From Streptomyces nojiriensis (lineage in GTDB: Bacteria > Actinomycetota > Actinomycetes > Streptomycetales > Streptomycetaceae): a stretch of 64,000 bases of DNA. Below the pieces are notes generated by a model. The model made no database searches. It was given only the letters and a program-made list of their open reading frames with translations, and was not told where the DNA came from. The stretch is from NCBI RefSeq assembly GCF_017639205.1, contig NZ_CP071139.1, positions 3,426,001 through 3,490,000 on the forward strand. The letters are read 5' to 3'. Position numbers and translations under genes: made by a program. Every line of letters starts with the position of its first letter. The stretch's first letter is position 1. Positions 46,134 through 55,249 of the stretch are shown here, piece after piece.

Positions 46134-47369
46134 ATGACTCTGGAGATGCGCGCATTGAAGGCTGATGAGTGGGATGTCTGGTACGACCACCTGGAACTGG
46201 CGTTCGGCGGCGTGCCCGAATCCCCCGAGGAGCGGGAGCTCTACAGGTCGCTGACGGAGGCAGAACGTTCGCTGGGCGTCTGGGACGGCGACACCTGCGT
46301 CGGCGCGGCCGGCGCGTTCACCTTCCGGGTCTCCGTGCCGGGCGGGGCGACCGTCCCGGCGGCCGGCGTCACGATGGTGGGGGTCTCCCCCACCCACCGC
46401 CGGCGCGGGGTGCTCACCTCCTTGATGCGGCGCCAGCTCGACGACGTCCGGGCGGGTGGCGAACCGCTCGCCGTGCTGACGGCCTCGGACCCGGCGATCT
46501 ACGGGCGCTTCGGCTACGGCACGGCGACGTACGCCCTGGCGGTGGACATAGACACGACCCGCGTACGGCTGTCCGTGCCGCCGGGCACGGACGGGGTGCG
46601 GCTGCGCCTCGTGGACCCGCAGCGGGCACTGGCCGACTGCGAGCGGGTCTACGCGGCGCTGGTCCCGACCCGGCCGGGCATGACGGCCCGGCAGCCGGGC
46701 TGGGAGCGGCTGCCGCTGCTGGACCCGGATGCGATGCGCAGCGGCGGGTCACCGCTGAAGTGCGTGGTCGCCGAGCGGGAGGACGGCGAGGTGGTCGGGT
46801 ACGCCCGCTACCGGGTCAAGCCCGACTGGGACCCGGCGGGTTCGGACGGCAAGGTCGAGGTGCGCGATCTCGACGCACTGGACCCGGCGGCCTGCGCGGC
46901 GCTGTGGCGCTACCTGTTCTCCATCGACCTGACCTGGACGGTACGGGCGCAGCGGCGGCCGGTGGACGATCCGGTGCTGCACCTGGTCAGCGACATCCGG
47001 CGGTCGCGGCCGCGGACGCGGGACTCGCTGCACGTACGGCTGGTGGACCTGGCGGCGGCGCTGGAGGCGCGGACGTACGGGGCGCCGGTGGACGTGGTCG
47101 TGGAGGTCCAGGACGCGTTCTGTCCCTGGAACGAGGGGCGGTGGCGGCTGGTCGCGGAGGCCGGGGGCGCCGCCCGCTGCATCCGCACCGCGGAGCCGGC
47201 GGACCTGGAGCTGTCGGTCCGGGAGCTGGGATCGGCGTACCTGGGCGGGATCACCCTGACCTCACTGGCGGGGGCCGGGCTGGTGCGCGAGCTGCGCCCG
47301 GGCGCTCTGACGGAGGCCTCGCGCGCCTTCGCCGGTGACGTGGCGCCCTGGCTGCCGCACGGCTTCTAG
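46134..47369 (+). CDS. Eis-like GNAT N-acetyltransferase
   Basis: A 411-residue protein of the Eis family: an N-terminal GNAT domain, a second GNAT-like domain and a C-terminal SCP2-like domain. The acetyl-CoA loop is VSPTHRRRGVLTSLMRRQL (about 88-106), followed by DPAIYGRFGYGTAT with the Tyr used as general acid in Eis. The chain ends in Phe, whose carboxylate is catalytic in Eis. Eis proteins acetylate aminoglycosides and other amines in mycobacteria; the natural substrate here is unknown. It is divergent from the SpoIIE phosphatase gene. Confidence 0.9.
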   Translation: MTLEMRALKADEWDVWYDHLELAFGGVPESPEERELYRSLTEAERSLGVWDGDTCVGAAGAFTFRVSVPGGATVPAAGVTMVGVSPTHRRRGVLTSLMRRQLDDVRAGGEPLAVLTASDPAIYGRFGYGTATYALAVDIDTTRVRLSVPPGTDGVRLRLVDPQRALADCERVYAALVPTRPGMTARQPGWERLPLLDPDAMRSGGSPLKCVVAEREDGEVVGYARYRVKPDWDPAGSDGKVEVRDLDALDPAACAALWRYLFSIDLTWTVRAQRRPVDDPVLHLVSDIRRSRPRTRDSLHVRLVDLAAALEARTYGAPVDVVVEVQDAFCPWNEGRWRLVAEAGGAARCIRTAEPADLELSVRELGSAYLGGITLTSLAGAGLVRELRPGALTEASRAFAGDVAPWLPHGF

Positions 47370-47397
47370 CAAGGGGCGGTGAATCGGGGCGGCCGCG

Positions 47398-48204
47398 TCA
47401 GCGGGACTGGCAGCCGGGGCACCAGAAGAGGTTGCGGGCGGCGAGGTCGGCGGTGCGGATCTCGCCGCCGCAGATGTGGCAGGGCATGTTCGCCCGCCGG
47501 TAGACGTACACCTCGCCGCCGTGGTCGTCGACGCGCGGCGGCCGGCCCATGGCCTCGGGCAGGTGCTCGTCGCGGACGGTGTCGATGCGGTTGTTGCGCA
47601 CGCCCTCGCGCATCAGGGCGGCCAGGTCGGCCCACATGGCGTCCCACTCGCCGCGGGTGAGGTCCCGGCCCGGGCGGTACGGGTCGATGCCGTGCCGGAA
47701 GAGGACCTCGGCGCGGTAGACGTTGCCGATGCCCGCGACGACCTTCTGGTCCATGAGCAGGGCGGCGACGGTGGTGCGGGAGCGGGAGATCCGCTTCCAG
47801 GCCCGGTCGGGGTCGTCGTCGGGGCGCAGCGGGTCCGGGCCGAGCCGGTCGTGTATCGCCTTCTTCTCGCCCTCGCCGATCAGTGCGCAGGCGGTGGGGC
47901 CGCGCAGGTCGGCGTAGTGGTCCTCGTTCAGCAGGCGCAGCCGGACGGTGTCCGTGGCGGGCGGGGCCGGGGCGGGGCCGAAGCCGAGCTTGCCGAACAG
48001 GCCGAGGTGGATGTGGATCCAGGCGTCGCCGAGTTCCAGGAAGAGGTGCTTGCCGTGCGCCTCGGCGCCGTCCAGCTCGCGCCCGTCGAGCACGGCCGCG
48101 CTCTGCTCGAAGCGGCCCTGGGGGCTGCTGAGGCGGACCGGCCGGCCCGCGAACCGCTCGGCGTGGTCCTGGGCGAGGCGGTGGATCGTATGCCCCTCGG
48201 GCAC
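47398..48204 (-). CDS. Fpg/Nei family DNA glycosylase (endonuclease VIII-like)
   Basis: A bifunctional base-excision DNA glycosylase/AP lyase of 268 residues. The GTG start gives the mature N-terminus Pro-Glu-Gly-His (catalytic Pro2 and Glu3), preceded by GAGGAG. DQKVVAGIGNVYRAEVLF is the helix-two-turn-helix, and a C-terminal zinc finger is formed by CHICGG and CPGC. The PEGHTIHRLA form resembles actinobacterial Nei proteins rather than Fpg (PELPE). It lies just downstream of rpiB on the same strand, with a hairpin between. Confidence 0.92.
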   Translation of the reverse strand: MPEGHTIHRLAQDHAERFAGRPVRLSSPQGRFEQSAAVLDGRELDGAEAHGKHLFLELGDAWIHIHLGLFGKLGFGPAPAPPATDTVRLRLLNEDHYADLRGPTACALIGEGEKKAIHDRLGPDPLRPDDDPDRAWKRISRSRTTVAALLMDQKVVAGIGNVYRAEVLFRHGIDPYRPGRDLTRGEWDAMWADLAALMREGVRNNRIDTVRDEHLPEAMGRPPRVDDHGGEVYVYRRANMPCHICGGEIRTADLAARNLFWCPGCQSR

Positions 48205-48228
48205 GGCGGAGCTCCTCGGAAAGAGAAA

Positions 48229-48266
48229 CCGGCCGTACCGGCCCCGGCGGGGGGCGGCACGGCCGG
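48229..48266 (-). terminator. Hairpin between rpiB and the Nei gene
   Basis: 8-bp perfect stem CCGGCCGT/ACGGCCGG (48229-48236 with 48259-48266) with a long GC-rich loop, in the 70-bp gap after rpiB. Confidence 0.45.
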
Positions 48267-48274
48267 AAGCGGGA

Positions 48275-48760
48275 TCAGCCCTGCGGGTGGTGGGCCGGGA
48301 TCGGGGGGAGCTCGCCGGTGGTCTCGTAGGCGGAGAGCATGTCGATGCGGCGGGTGTGGCGCTCCTCGTCGGAGTACGGGGTCGCCAGGAAGGCCTCGAT
48401 GAAGCTGACGGCCTCGTCCTGCGTGTGCATCCGGCCGCCGACGGAGATGACGTTGGCGTTGTTGTGCTCACGGCCGAGCTGGGCGGTCTGGACGCTCCAG
48501 GCCAGGATGGCGCGGACGCCCTTGACCTTGTTGGCGGCGATCTGCTCGCCGTTGCCGGAGCCGCCGATCACGATGCCGAGGCTGCCGGCGTCGGCGGCGG
48601 TCTTCTCCGCGGCGCGGAGGCAGAACGGCGGGTAGTCGTCCACCGCGTCGTAGATGTGGGGCCCACAGTCGACGGGCTCGTGGCCGTTGTTCTTGAGCCA
48701 GTCCACCAGGTGGTTCTTGAGCTCAAAGCCGGCATGGTCGGATCCGAGGTACACGCGCAT
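48275..48760 (-). CDS. rpiB: Ribose-5-phosphate isomerase B
   Basis: RpiB interconverts ribose-5-phosphate and ribulose-5-phosphate. The 161-residue protein starts MRVYLGSDHAGFELK and carries DCGPHIYDAVDDYP and GIVIGGSGNGEQIAANK. The E. coli catalytic Cys (GTG-type CGTG loop) is replaced by Gly, with a Glu (Glu72) following, as in the mycobacterial type where Glu acts as the base. ATG 48760 is chosen from the conserved N-terminus; an upstream in-frame ATG gives no conserved sequence. Confidence 0.95.
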   Translation of the reverse strand: MRVYLGSDHAGFELKNHLVDWLKNNGHEPVDCGPHIYDAVDDYPPFCLRAAEKTAADAGSLGIVIGGSGNGEQIAANKVKGVRAILAWSVQTAQLGREHNNANVISVGGRMHTQDEAVSFIEAFLATPYSDEERHTRRIDMLSAYETTGELPPIPAHHPQG

Positions 48761-48979
48761 GGGACGAGTGTGGCACGAGGAGGCCCGACAGCCCGCAGCG
48801 GGTGTCGCGTAAGTCACTTCTAAAGCTCAAGTAAACCCAAAGAACGCAGATGGGACAGGGCGGGGCCCACGCCCTGGACGTTCACACCAAGGCAACGATC
48901 CGGATTGAGGTCTTCCGTCCTGCGTTCATCTCAGGTTTGAATGCCGGGGCTCGCAACCCGAGAACCTAAGGATCCGTCC

Positions 48980-50413
48980 ATGAGCTCCACGACGACCCTT
49001 CAGAAGGAAGGCGGCCCCACCGGCAACCCCGGTGACGGCCAGCCCTCCGACGGTCTGAAGGCCGGTCTCAAGAACCGCCACCTGTCCATGATCGCCATCG
49101 GCGGCGTCATCGGCGCCGGCCTCTTCGTCGGTTCCGGTGGCGGCATCGCCAAGGCCGGCCCCGCCATCCTGATCTCCTACGCGCTGGTCGGCGCGATGGT
49201 GGTCTTCGTGATGCGGATGCTCGGCGAGATGGCCGCCGCCAGCCCGAACTCGGGCTCCTTCTCGGCCTACGCCGACCGCGCGCTCGGCCGCTGGGCCGGC
49301 TTCTCCATCGGCTGGCTCTACTGGTTCTTCTGGGTCGTCGTGCTCGCCGTGGAGGCGACCGCCGGTGCCTCCATCCTGGAGAGCTGGATCCCGGCCGTCC
49401 CGCAGTGGGCCTGGGCGCTGATCGTCATGGCGGTGCTGACCGCCACCAACCTCGGCTCGGTCGCCTCCTACGGTGAGTTCGAGTTCTGGTTCGCGGGCAT
49501 CAAGGTCGTCGCCATCGGCGCGTTCGTGATCGTCGGCATGCTGGCCGTCTTCGGCGTGCTGCCGGGCTCCGACAACCCGGGCGCGGGCTTCGCGCACCTC
49601 ACCGACGCCGGCGGGTTCTTCCCCAACGGCTACGGCGCCGTCCTCACCGGTGTGCTGATGGTCGTCTTCTCCTTCATGGGCAGCGAGATCGTCACCCTGG
49701 CGGCCGGCGAGTCGGAGAACCCCCGCAAGGCGGTCACCCAGGCCACCAACTCCGTCATCTGGCGGATCGGCGTCTTCTACCTCGGCTCGATCTTCATCGT
49801 GCTGACCCTGCTCCCGTGGAACGACAAGTCGATCACCGAGAAGGGCTCGTACGTCGCCGCCCTGGACTCGATCGGCATCGCGCACGCCGGCACGATCATG
49901 GAGGTCATCGTCCTGACCGCCGTGCTGTCCTGCCTGAACTCGGGCCTCTACACCGCCTCCCGCATGGCCTTCTCGCTCGGTGAGCGCGGCGACGCCCCCA
50001 AGGCGTTCGCCAAGGTCAACAAGAACGGTGTGCCGGTCGCCGCGATCCTGGGCTCCACGGTCTTCGGCTTCGTCGCCGTCTACTTCAACTACGCCTTCAA
50101 GGACACGGTCTTCAACTTCCTCCTCAACTCCTCGGGCGCCATCGCGCTCTTCGTGTGGCTGGTGATCTGCTTCACCCAGCTGAGGATGCGCGGGATCCTG
50201 GTCCGCGAGGCCCCGGAGAAGCTGACCGTGAAGATGTGGCTCTTCCCGTGGCTGACCTGGGCCACCGCCGCCCTGATCACGTTCGTGATCGGCTACATGT
50301 TCGTGGACGACGCCAACCGCGAGGTCGTCACCCTGTCCACCCTGGTGGCCGGCGTGGTCGTGCTCATCGGTGTGGTCCTGGACCTCCGCCGCAAGCGGGC
50401 CCTGCAGGGCTGA
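48980..50413 (+). CDS. APC family amino-acid permease 1
   Basis: A 477-residue amino-acid/GABA-type permease of the APC superfamily, with about 12 spans. The family signature GVIGAGLFVGSG is in TM1, and GEFEFWFAGIKVVAI, GSEIVTLAAGESENP and NSGLYTASRMAFSLGERG are typical. AAGGAT precedes ATG 48980. It is the first of three related permeases in 6 kb (the others are at 51360 and 53743). A 19-bp perfect hairpin follows the stop. The substrate is not known; GabP or aromatic/lysine permease-like specificities are possible. Confidence 0.92.
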   Translation: MSSTTTLQKEGGPTGNPGDGQPSDGLKAGLKNRHLSMIAIGGVIGAGLFVGSGGGIAKAGPAILISYALVGAMVVFVMRMLGEMAAASPNSGSFSAYADRALGRWAGFSIGWLYWFFWVVVLAVEATAGASILESWIPAVPQWAWALIVMAVLTATNLGSVASYGEFEFWFAGIKVVAIGAFVIVGMLAVFGVLPGSDNPGAGFAHLTDAGGFFPNGYGAVLTGVLMVVFSFMGSEIVTLAAGESENPRKAVTQATNSVIWRIGVFYLGSIFIVLTLLPWNDKSITEKGSYVAALDSIGIAHAGTIMEVIVLTAVLSCLNSGLYTASRMAFSLGERGDAPKAFAKVNKNGVPVAAILGSTVFGFVAVYFNYAFKDTVFNFLLNSSGAIALFVWLVICFTQLRMRGILVREAPEKLTVKMWLFPWLTWATAALITFVIGYMFVDDANREVVTLSTLVAGVVVLIGVVLDLRRKRALQG

Positions 50414-50430
50414 TCGCACGTGCACGTACG

Positions 50431-50471
50431 CCGGAGCCCGGCCCGCCTCCTCGAGGCGGGCCGGGCTCCGG
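50431..50471. terminator. Bidirectional terminator between permease 1 and bioY
   Basis: Perfect 19-bp stem (50431-50449 with 50453-50471) and 3-nt minimal loop between convergent genes. Confidence 0.9.
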
Positions 50472-50488
50472 TGCGTATCGGGGGCCGT

Positions 50489-51073
50489 TCAGCCGCGGCG
50501 GCCGGCCAGCTTCCAGGCGGCCGGCAGGGCGCCCATGGCCAGCGCGGCCTTGAGGGCGTCGCCGATCAGGAACGGGACCACGCCCTTCGCGACGGCCACG
50601 CCGAGGGACATCCCGGTGGCGGCCATCAGGTACGGCACGCCCACCGCGTAGATCACGGCCGAGCCCAGCACCATCAGGCCGGCCGTGCGCAGGACCGAGC
50701 GGTCGCCACCGCGCCGCGCGAGGGCGCCGACGACGGTGGCGGCGAGCAGCATGCCGAGCACGTAGCCGAAGGAGGCGCCGCCCGCGCCGGAGGTCCCGCC
50801 CGCGAACCACGGCACGCCGGCCATGCCGACGAGGGTGTACAGCGCCAGCGAGAGGAAGCCGCGGCGGGCACCGAACGCGGTGCCGACGAGCAGCGCGGCG
50901 AAGGTCTGGCCGGTGACGGGGACCGGGGAGCCGGGAACGGGAACCGCGATCTGGGCGGCCAGCCCGGTGAGCGCGGCGCCGCCGACGACGAGCGCGATGT
51001 CGCGGACGCGGCTCGCGGGCAGCAGGTCGGCGAGGACGGCGCCGGGCCGGAGGGAGACGGAGGCAGTGCTCAT
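50489..51073 (-). CDS. bioY: Biotin transporter BioY (ECF S-component)
   Basis: A 194-residue membrane protein of the BioY family that captures biotin for an energy-coupling-factor transporter. It has six hydrophobic segments, with VPVPGSPVPVTGQTFAALLVG (the conserved TGQT-like loop) and AFGARRGFLSLALYTLVGMAGVPWF matching the family. The ATPase and T-component genes are not adjacent, so it either shares an ECF module encoded elsewhere or works alone. The start is ATG 51073 with a GGAG nearby. Confidence 0.9.
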   Translation of the reverse strand: MSTASVSLRPGAVLADLLPASRVRDIALVVGGAALTGLAAQIAVPVPGSPVPVTGQTFAALLVGTAFGARRGFLSLALYTLVGMAGVPWFAGGTSGAGGASFGYVLGMLLAATVVGALARRGGDRSVLRTAGLMVLGSAVIYAVGVPYLMAATGMSLGVAVAKGVVPFLIGDALKAALAMGALPAAWKLAGRRG

Positions 51074-51359
51074 CGGGAGGCTCCACGGGGTGGGGGTGGC
51101 AGGACGATCACCGACGCTAGTGCGCGCTCCGCCGCCGCCCCACCGCCGCCCGGGACAAAGCCGCGCTCCCTGCTTTGGTGGGGAATTCACAAAGCCGATG
51201 ACTCACACCCGAGTCGGCGTGATCCTCATCACGAGGAACATCAGACAGCACGTCCGTTTTGCACGGAAGACCGCCGCTCAGCGAGACTGTAGGATCCCGC
51301 CAATCCTGACGCGGGGCTCCCACCGCCACTGGGCCCGAACGAGAGTACGAGCACCCTTC

Positions 51360-52757
51360 ATGCGTGAGCGCCTGGAAGAAGCACCTCCCCCCACGGGCGA
51401 CCTGCCCGCGGAACCCCTCAGCCACAGCCTCAAGCAGCGCCACCTGACCATGCTGGGCCTCGGCGGCGTCATCGGCGCCGGGCTCTTCGTCGGCTCCGGC
51501 GCCGGCATCGGCATCGCCGGTCCCGCGATCATCTGCTCCTATCTGCTCGCGGGCGTGCTCGCGATGCTGGTGATGCGGGCGCTGGGCGAGATGTCGGCCG
51601 CGATGCCCGCCTCGGGCTCGTTCTCCGTCTACGCGGAGCGGGCGCTCGGGCGCTGGGCCGGCTTCTCGGCGGGCTGGCTGTACTGGTTCCTGCTGGTCGT
51701 GGTGCTGGCCGTGGAGGCCACCGGCGCGGCGAAGATCGCGAACGGCTGGCTGCCCTCGGTCGACCAGTGGGTCTGGGTGCTGCTGTTCATGGTGGTCTTC
51801 ACCGTGAGCAACCTGGCCGCCGTGAAGAACTTCGGCGAGTTCGAGTTCTGGTTCGCCGCGCTCAAGGTCGGCGCGATCGTGCTCTTCCTGATCCTCGGCA
51901 CCCTGGCGATCTTCGGCCTGCTCCCGGACACCGAGCCGATCGGCACGGCCAACCTCACCGGCCGGGGCGGCTTCTTCCCCGAGGGCTTCGGCGGAGTGGT
52001 CGCGGGCATGCTCGCCGTCATCTTCGCCTTCGGCGGCCTGGAGGTCGTCACCATCGCCGCCGCCGAGTCGGACGACCCGGCGCGTTCGGTGTCCCGGGCG
52101 GTGCGCAGCGCGGTGTGGCGCATCCTCTTCTTCTACGTCGGCTCGATGGTGGTCATCGTGACCCTGCTGCCGTGGGACTCGCTCAAGCCGGGCGAGAGCC
52201 CCTACGTCGCGGTGCTCGACTCGATCGGGATCCCGGCGGCCGGCCAGATCATGAACATCGTGGTGTTCGTGGCCCTGCTGTCGGCGCTGAACGCGAACCT
52301 GTACGGGTCCTCGCGCATGGTGTTCTCGCTGGCCGAGCGCGGTGAGGCGCCGCAGGCGCTGCTGAAGGTCTCGGGCGGCGGGGTGCCGCGCCGGGCCGTG
52401 TTCGCCTCGGTGGCCTTCGGCTTCGTGTCGGTGGTGCTCAACCTGCTGTGGCCGGACACGATCTTCCTCTACATGCTCAACGCGGTCGGCGCGGTGCTGC
52501 TGTTCGTGTGGGCGCTGATCGCCGTCTCGCAGCTGAAGCTGCGCCGCCGGATCGAGCGGGACATGCCCGAGCGGCTGACCCTGCCGATGTGGCTGTTCCC
52601 GTACGCGACCTGGGCGGCGCTGCTCGGGATGGCGGCGGTGCTGGTCCTGATGCTGTTCGACGATTCCGCTCGGCCCCAGCTGCTGTGGTCCTCGGGCGCG
52701 GCCGCGCTGGTCCTCGCCGTGGCGGGGATCCGCGAGCTGAGGGCCCGCAAGGCCTGA
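51360..52757 (+). CDS. APC family amino-acid permease 2
   Basis: A 465-residue paralogue of the other two permeases, with GVIGAGLFVGSGAGIGIAGP in TM1, NFGEFEFWFAALKVGAI, EVVTIAAAESDDP and LNANLYGSSRMVFSLAERG. The N-terminus SHSLKQRHLTMLGLGG is shared with its neighbours. It is divergent from bioY across about 290 bp, which holds no recognisable operator. The Shine-Dalgarno is weak, so the start could be a nearby alternative. Its substrate is unknown. Confidence 0.92.
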   Translation: MRERLEEAPPPTGDLPAEPLSHSLKQRHLTMLGLGGVIGAGLFVGSGAGIGIAGPAIICSYLLAGVLAMLVMRALGEMSAAMPASGSFSVYAERALGRWAGFSAGWLYWFLLVVVLAVEATGAAKIANGWLPSVDQWVWVLLFMVVFTVSNLAAVKNFGEFEFWFAALKVGAIVLFLILGTLAIFGLLPDTEPIGTANLTGRGGFFPEGFGGVVAGMLAVIFAFGGLEVVTIAAAESDDPARSVSRAVRSAVWRILFFYVGSMVVIVTLLPWDSLKPGESPYVAVLDSIGIPAAGQIMNIVVFVALLSALNANLYGSSRMVFSLAERGEAPQALLKVSGGGVPRRAVFASVAFGFVSVVLNLLWPDTIFLYMLNAVGAVLLFVWALIAVSQLKLRRRIERDMPERLTLPMWLFPYATWAALLGMAAVLVLMLFDDSARPQLLWSSGAAALVLAVAGIRELRARKA

Positions 52758-52772
52758 CGGGGGACGTGCGGA

Positions 52773-52806
52773 GCGGGCCCTGCGTGCCGTGGCGCGCAGG
52801 GCCCGC
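52773..52806. terminator. Terminator between permease 2 and SDR gene
   Basis: Perfect 12-bp stem (52773-52784 with 52795-52806) and 10-nt loop between convergent genes. Confidence 0.85.
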
Positions 52807-52811
52807 CCTTC

Positions 52812-53594
52812 TCAGGTGCGCAGGTAGGAGGCGCCGTTGACGTCGAGGACCGTGCCCGAGCTCCAGGCCGCCTCGGGGGAGGCCAGGTAGAGCACGGCGG
52901 AGGCGATCTCTTCCGGGTCCGCGACGCGGCCGAAGGGGCTCTGCGCCCGGATGCCGGCACCCTCGGGCCCCTCCAGCCGGCCGGCGACCCGCTCGGTGGC
53001 GACGAAACCGGGTGCGACGGAGGCGACGGCGATGCCGTACGGGGCGAGGGACACGGCGAGGGACTGGCCCAGGGCGTGGATCGCGGCCTTGGTCGCGCCG
53101 TAGGCGGGGTGGTCGGGCTCGCCCCGGAAGGCGCCGCGCGAGCCGATGTTGACGATGCGTCCCTCGCGTCCCGCTTCGATCATGCGGCGCGCGACGCAGT
53201 AGCTCAGGTTGGCGGAGCCGAAGAGGTTCACGTCGGCGGTCCGCCGCCAGGCCTCCTGCCAGCCCTCGTACGAGGTGTCCGGCAGCGGGTGGGCGACCAT
53301 CACGGCGGCGTTGTTGACCAGGACGTCCACGCCGCCGAGCGCCTCCTCGGCCTCGGCCGCCAGGGCCTCGACGCGGGCCGGGTCACCGAGGTCCGCGGCG
53401 ACCAGTACGTGCCCCTCCCCCTCCAGGGAGGCGAGGGTCTCCTCCGCGTCCGCCCGCCGGGCGGAGCAGTGGACGGCGACCCGGTCGCCCTGCCGGGCGA
53501 AGGCGGCCGCGATCGCCCGGCCGATCCCCCGGGAGGCGCCGGTGACGAGTACGCCCCGGCCGGTGCTGCGAAGTCCTGTCACGGTCCGGCCCAT
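52812..53594 (-). CDS. Short-chain dehydrogenase/reductase (FabG-like)
   Basis: A 260-residue classical SDR. The cofactor loop TGASRGIG lies at 18-25, VLVNNAAVM follows, and the catalytic Ser-Tyr-Lys set is in NIGSRGAFRGEPDHPAYGATKAA. The ARRADAEE region after beta-2 is compatible with NADP. It lies between two permeases and is divergent from the third, with the tandem dyads in the gap. It could be an acyl-ACP reductase or a catabolic dehydrogenase; the substrate is unknown. Confidence 0.9.
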   Translation of the reverse strand: MGRTVTGLRSTGRGVLVTGASRGIGRAIAAAFARQGDRVAVHCSARRADAEETLASLEGEGHVLVAADLGDPARVEALAAEAEEALGGVDVLVNNAAVMVAHPLPDTSYEGWQEAWRRTADVNLFGSANLSYCVARRMIEAGREGRIVNIGSRGAFRGEPDHPAYGATKAAIHALGQSLAVSLAPYGIAVASVAPGFVATERVAGRLEGPEGAGIRAQSPFGRVADPEEIASAVLYLASPEAAWSSGTVLDVNGASYLRT

Positions 53595-53685
53595 CGACTG
53601 CCCCCTCGATCCGGTGCGTCCGCCGCATCCGGTGACCGCGGCGTCGCCGTGAGCGTACGGGCGTGATCACGAACCGTGAAGCCGT

Positions 53686-53724
53686 CGTCCGAATATCGGA
53701 CGCCTGACGTCCGGCGATCGGACA
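53686..53724. promoter_or_regulatory. Two tandem 17-bp dyads upstream of permease 3
   Basis: CGTCCGAATATCGGACG (53686-53702) is a perfect 7-bp dyad with a 3-base centre. A second copy with small changes, CGTCCGGCGATCGGACA, starts 22 bp later at 53708. Two helical turns between repeats, in the SDR/permease divergent gap and 18 bp before the permease ATG, suggest a cooperative repressor or activator site. Confidence 0.55.
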
Positions 53725-53742
53725 CTCGGCAGACTGGCGCAA

Positions 53743-55143
53743 ATGAGCCAGAGCACCTTGACACCCCCCGAAGCACCGCAGACCGGCGCCGGATCGCCCC
53801 TCGGCAGCGGACTCAAGCAGCGCCACCTCTCGATGATCGCCCTCGGCGGTGTCATCGGCGCCGGACTGTTCGTCGGCTCCGGCGCCGGCATCGCCGCCGC
53901 GGGCCCCTCGATCGTGCTCGCGTACGCCGCGTCCGGGCTGCTCGTGATGTTCGTGATGCGGATGCTCGGCGAGATGTCCGCCGCCAACCCCGCCTCGGGC
54001 TCCTTCTCCGTGCACGCGGAGCGGGCGATCGGCCCCTGGGCCGGATTCACCGCCGGCTGGATGTTCTGGATCCTGCTCTGCGTGGGCGTGGCCATCGAGG
54101 CCATCGGCGCGGCGCACATCATGACCGGCTGGTTCCCGGGCACCCCCTCCTGGATGTGGGTGCTGGTCTTCATGGCGGTGTTCTGCGGCTCCAACCTCGC
54201 CGCCGTCTCGAACTTCGGCGAGTTCGAGTTCTGGTTCGCCGCCCTCAAGATCGGCGCGATCGCGCTCTTCCTGGGCCTGGGCGTGCTGGCCGTGCTCGGC
54301 CTGCTGCCCGGCACCGACTCCCCCGGCTCCGCCAACCTGCTGCACGACGGCGGCCTCCTGCCCCACGGCGTGGACGGCCTGCTGGTCGGACTGCTGGCCT
54401 CCGTCGTCGCGTACGGCGGACTGGAGACGGTGACCATCGCGGCCGCCGAGTCCGAGAACCCGGTCCAGGGCGTGGCCAGGGCCGTACGGACCACCATGTG
54501 GCGGATCGCGATCGTCTACGTGGGATCCATGCTGGTCATCGTCACCCTCCTGCCGTGGAACGACCCGGCGGTCACGGCGGACGGGCCCTACGCCGCGACC
54601 CTGGACCGCCTGGGCATCCCGGCCGCCGGCGAGATCATGAACGTGGTCATCCTGATCGCCCTGATGTCCGCGATGAACGCCAACATCTACGGCTCCTCGC
54701 GCATGGCCTACTCCCTCGTCTCCCGCGGCCAGGGCCCGAAGGCGCTGGGCAGGGTCAGCGGCGGGGTGCCGCGCCGGGCGGTCCTCGCCTCCTGCGGCTT
54801 CGGCTTCGTCACCGTGCTGCTGTCCTACTGGTACCCGGACACCCTGTTCGCCTGGCTGCTGAACATGGTGGGCGGGGTCATCCTGATCGTCTGGGGCTTC
54901 ATCGCCGTCTCGCAGTTCGTGCTGCGCCGCCGGCTGGAGCGCGAGGCCCCCGAGAAGCTGGTCGTGAAGATGTGGGGCTTCCCGTATCTGACGTGGGTGG
55001 CGCTGGCGGGGGTGGCCGGGGTCCTGGCGCTGATGGCCCTGGGCGAGGACACGCGCGTCCAGGTGGTCTTCACCGGCGGGCTGACCGTCGCCCTCGCGGT
55101 GGCCGGATGCATCATGCAGCGCCGGGCGGCCGCCGCCCGCTGA
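53743..55143 (+). CDS. APC family amino-acid permease 3
   Basis: A 466-residue paralogue of the two upstream permeases, with GVIGAGLFVGSGAGIAAAGP, NFGEFEFWFAALKIGAI, ETVTIAAAESENP and MNANIYGSSRMAYSLVSRG. It is divergent from the SDR gene, and two tandem dyads lie directly upstream. The ribosome binding site is poor, so expression may depend on the regulator that binds them. Substrate unknown. Confidence 0.92.
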   Translation: MSQSTLTPPEAPQTGAGSPLGSGLKQRHLSMIALGGVIGAGLFVGSGAGIAAAGPSIVLAYAASGLLVMFVMRMLGEMSAANPASGSFSVHAERAIGPWAGFTAGWMFWILLCVGVAIEAIGAAHIMTGWFPGTPSWMWVLVFMAVFCGSNLAAVSNFGEFEFWFAALKIGAIALFLGLGVLAVLGLLPGTDSPGSANLLHDGGLLPHGVDGLLVGLLASVVAYGGLETVTIAAAESENPVQGVARAVRTTMWRIAIVYVGSMLVIVTLLPWNDPAVTADGPYAATLDRLGIPAAGEIMNVVILIALMSAMNANIYGSSRMAYSLVSRGQGPKALGRVSGGVPRRAVLASCGFGFVTVLLSYWYPDTLFAWLLNMVGGVILIVWGFIAVSQFVLRRRLEREAPEKLVVKMWGFPYLTWVALAGVAGVLALMALGEDTRVQVVFTGGLTVALAVAGCIMQRRAAAAR

Positions 55144-55160
55144 CAGTCCCTCAACCGCAG

Positions 55161-55190
55161 GTGGGCCCCGTGCGTTCGCACGGGGCCCAC
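55161..55190 (+). terminator. Terminator of permease 3
   Basis: 14-bp inverted repeat (55161-55174 with 55177-55190) followed by a short T-rich run. Confidence 0.85.
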
Positions 55191-55249
55191 CCGTGTTTTA
55201 CAGAGGTAACCCTTACATGTGAGGCGGAATAGATACTGCTAGCGTGCAG

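Noticed and set aside
48842-48927. GAACGCAG/CTGCGTTC inverted pair upstream of permease 1
   Set aside because: Arms of 8 bp spaced 70 bp apart are expected by chance at this GC content.
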